Assembly: GCA_002431355.1 (NCBI GenBank)
Contig: DJEQ01000114.1
Span: 93,326 to 135,843 of the forward strand
Reading direction: 5' to 3'
Origin: Oribacterium sp. UBA5894
GTDB lineage: Bacteria > Bacillota > Clostridia > Lachnospirales > Lachnospiraceae
DNA: 42,518 nucleotides
Shown: piece after piece, positions 41,478 through 42,518 of the stretch
Layout of the letters: each line of letters opens with the position of its first letter
Position numbering within the stretch: the first letter of the stretch is position 1
Notes under the pieces: model-generated
Databases searched by the model: none
Told to the model about the DNA's origin: nothing
What the model saw: only the letters and a program-made list of their open reading frames with translations
Program-made: the position numbers and the translations under genes

Positions 41478-42518
41478 CTAGTGTGCCGCCTCCCAGTTCT
41501 TCCCGACATTGGCATCCGCCACGAGCTCGACGGCGAGGTCTACGGCATGCTGCATCTTCTCGACGAGCAGTGCCTTTACCGTCTCCTGCTCGTCCTCCGG
41601 GGCTTCAATCAGAAGCTCATCGTGCACCTGCAGTACGATGCGGGACTGGTAGCCTCCCGCACGCAGAGCACGATTTACCTCATTCATCGCCTTCTTCATG
41701 ATGTCCGCGGCACTCCCCTGGATCGGAGAGTTCATGGCGACACGCTCACTGAAGCTCCGCCGCATGAAATTGGAGGCATTGATATCTGGCACTGGGCGCC
41801 GACGCCCGAAAATCGTCTTCACATAGCCATGCTCGTGTGCAAAGGCCACCTCATCGTCCAGATACTTCTTGACCTTCGGATAGGCCGCAAAGTAGCGCTC
41901 GATGTACTCCTTTGCCTCGCTTCTCGTAATGCTGAGATCCTCACTGAGTCCGAAAGCCGAGATGCCGTACACAATCCCGAAATTGACGGCCTTCGCATTG
42001 CGGCGAAGCTCTGGCGTCACCTCCTGAAGTGGCACATGAAAGACCTGCGAGGCTGTCACCGCATGGATGTCACTGGCATTCTGGTAGGCAGCAATCAGCT
42101 TCTCATCACCCGAAAGAGAGGCCAGAATTCGAAGCTCCACCTGCGAGTAATCGGCATCGATGAACACACAGCCCTCCTTCGGTACAAAAACCGTCCGAAA
42201 GCGTCGGCCAAGCTCCGTTCGAATCGGAATGTTCTGCAGATTCGGATTGGCAGAGGAAATACGCCCGGTGGCCGTCACCATCTGATTGAACTCTCCATGG
42301 ATACGTCCATCCGCCTGAATAAACGGAAGAAGCCCCTCAGCATAGGTCGAGTTCAGCTTGCTGAGTGTGCGATAGTTCAGAATATCCGCCACGATCGCAT
42401 GGTCCTCCGCGAGCTTCTCCAGCACATCGGCCGCCGTCGAGTAGCCGGACTTTGTCTTTTTTCCGCCCTTCAGCCCGAGCTTCCCGAAGAGAATCTCTCC
42501 GAGCTGCTTCGGCGAATT
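41478..42518 (-). CDS. polA: DNA polymerase I, C-terminal part (partial)
   Basis: This is the last 346 residues of PolA, cut by the right edge; the 5'-3' exonuclease and most of the proofreading domain lie outside. The frame is open to the edge and begins NSPKQLGEILF, a PolA hallmark. Polymerase motif A reads DADYSQVELRIL, motif B RRNAKAVNFGIVYGI, and motif C VHDELLIEAP, all with the conserved catalytic residues. It ends in a TAG at 41478-41480. Confidence 0.97.
   Translation of the reverse strand, partial: NSPKQLGEILFGKLGLKGGKKTKSGYSTAADVLEKLAEDHAIVADILNYRTLSKLNSTYAEGLLPFIQADGRIHGEFNQMVTATGRISSANPNLQNIPIRTELGRRFRTVFVPKEGCVFIDADYSQVELRILASLSGDEKLIAAYQNASDIHAVTASQVFHVPLQEVTPELRRNAKAVNFGIVYGISAFGLSEDLSITRSEAKEYIERYFAAYPKVKKYLDDEVAFAHEHGYVKTIFGRRRPVPDINASNFMRRSFSERVAMNSPIQGSAADIMKKAMNEVNRALRAGGYQSRIVLQVHDELLIEAPEDEQETVKALLVEKMQHAVDLAVELVADANVGKNWEAAH

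Noticed and set aside
1..42518. CRISPR arrays, tRNA or rRNA genes, insertion sequences, phage genes
   Set aside because: No regularly spaced repeats, no tRNA-like cloverleaf or rRNA segments noticed in the gaps, and no transposase or integrase motifs in any frame.

Overview
The window looks like chromosome of an anaerobic low-to-mid GC Firmicute, most likely a Lachnospiraceae-type member of the Clostridia. Evidence: a single-polypeptide pyruvate:ferredoxin oxidoreductase, pta-ackA acetate formation, a flavodiiron protein, DarA and UPF0210 genes, strong Shine-Dalgarno sites, and lipoproteins with short lipoboxes followed by Thr/Ala- or Ser-rich linkers. Every gene I can support is read from the minus strand, so transcription runs from high to low coordinates. 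I see no tRNA, rRNA, CRISPR array, insertion sequence or phage gene. Many starts given here lie inside longer open frames and were chosen from Shine-Dalgarno spacing and family N-termini.

Layout from left to right. 1-2676: branched-chain amino acid ABC transporter genes livM (cut by the edge), livH and livK, with a consensus promoter before livK and an intercistronic hairpin after it. 2858-5856: gpsA, plsY and der, making phospholipid precursors and maturing ribosomes. 6017-9544: nifJ. 9876-19611: a VanW-domain membrane protein, uvrC, leuS, a glycoside-hydrolase-like lipoprotein and a flavodiiron protein. 19871-20053: rpmF, behind a perfect consensus promoter.

20193-32749 is the notable region: nine tightly packed genes in one direction. 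The first five in transcription order match the Gram-positive Pel exopolysaccharide core: pelD, pelE, a pelA-type deacetylase, pelF and pelG. They are followed by a CotH-type kinase, a VTC-type polyphosphate-polymerase-fold protein, a DUF4956 membrane protein and a DUF4832 lipoprotein. PelD carries an N-terminal SDR-like domain that appears to have lost its catalytic residues, and at its C-terminus a degenerate GGDEF domain that keeps a correctly placed RxxD c-di-GMP site. A near-perfect cre-like palindrome sits just upstream of pelD, so catabolite control and c-di-GMP may both act on this polymer. The operon lies between ackA and rpmF, genes that are usually close neighbours in Clostridia.

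32946-42518: ackA and pta (with structured RNA leaders), the c-di-AMP receptor darA, tmcAL, a UPF0210 and ACT-domain pair, a WalJ/YycJ-like metallo-hydrolase, coaE, an unrecognised 138-residue protein and the polymerase end of polA, which runs off the right edge.
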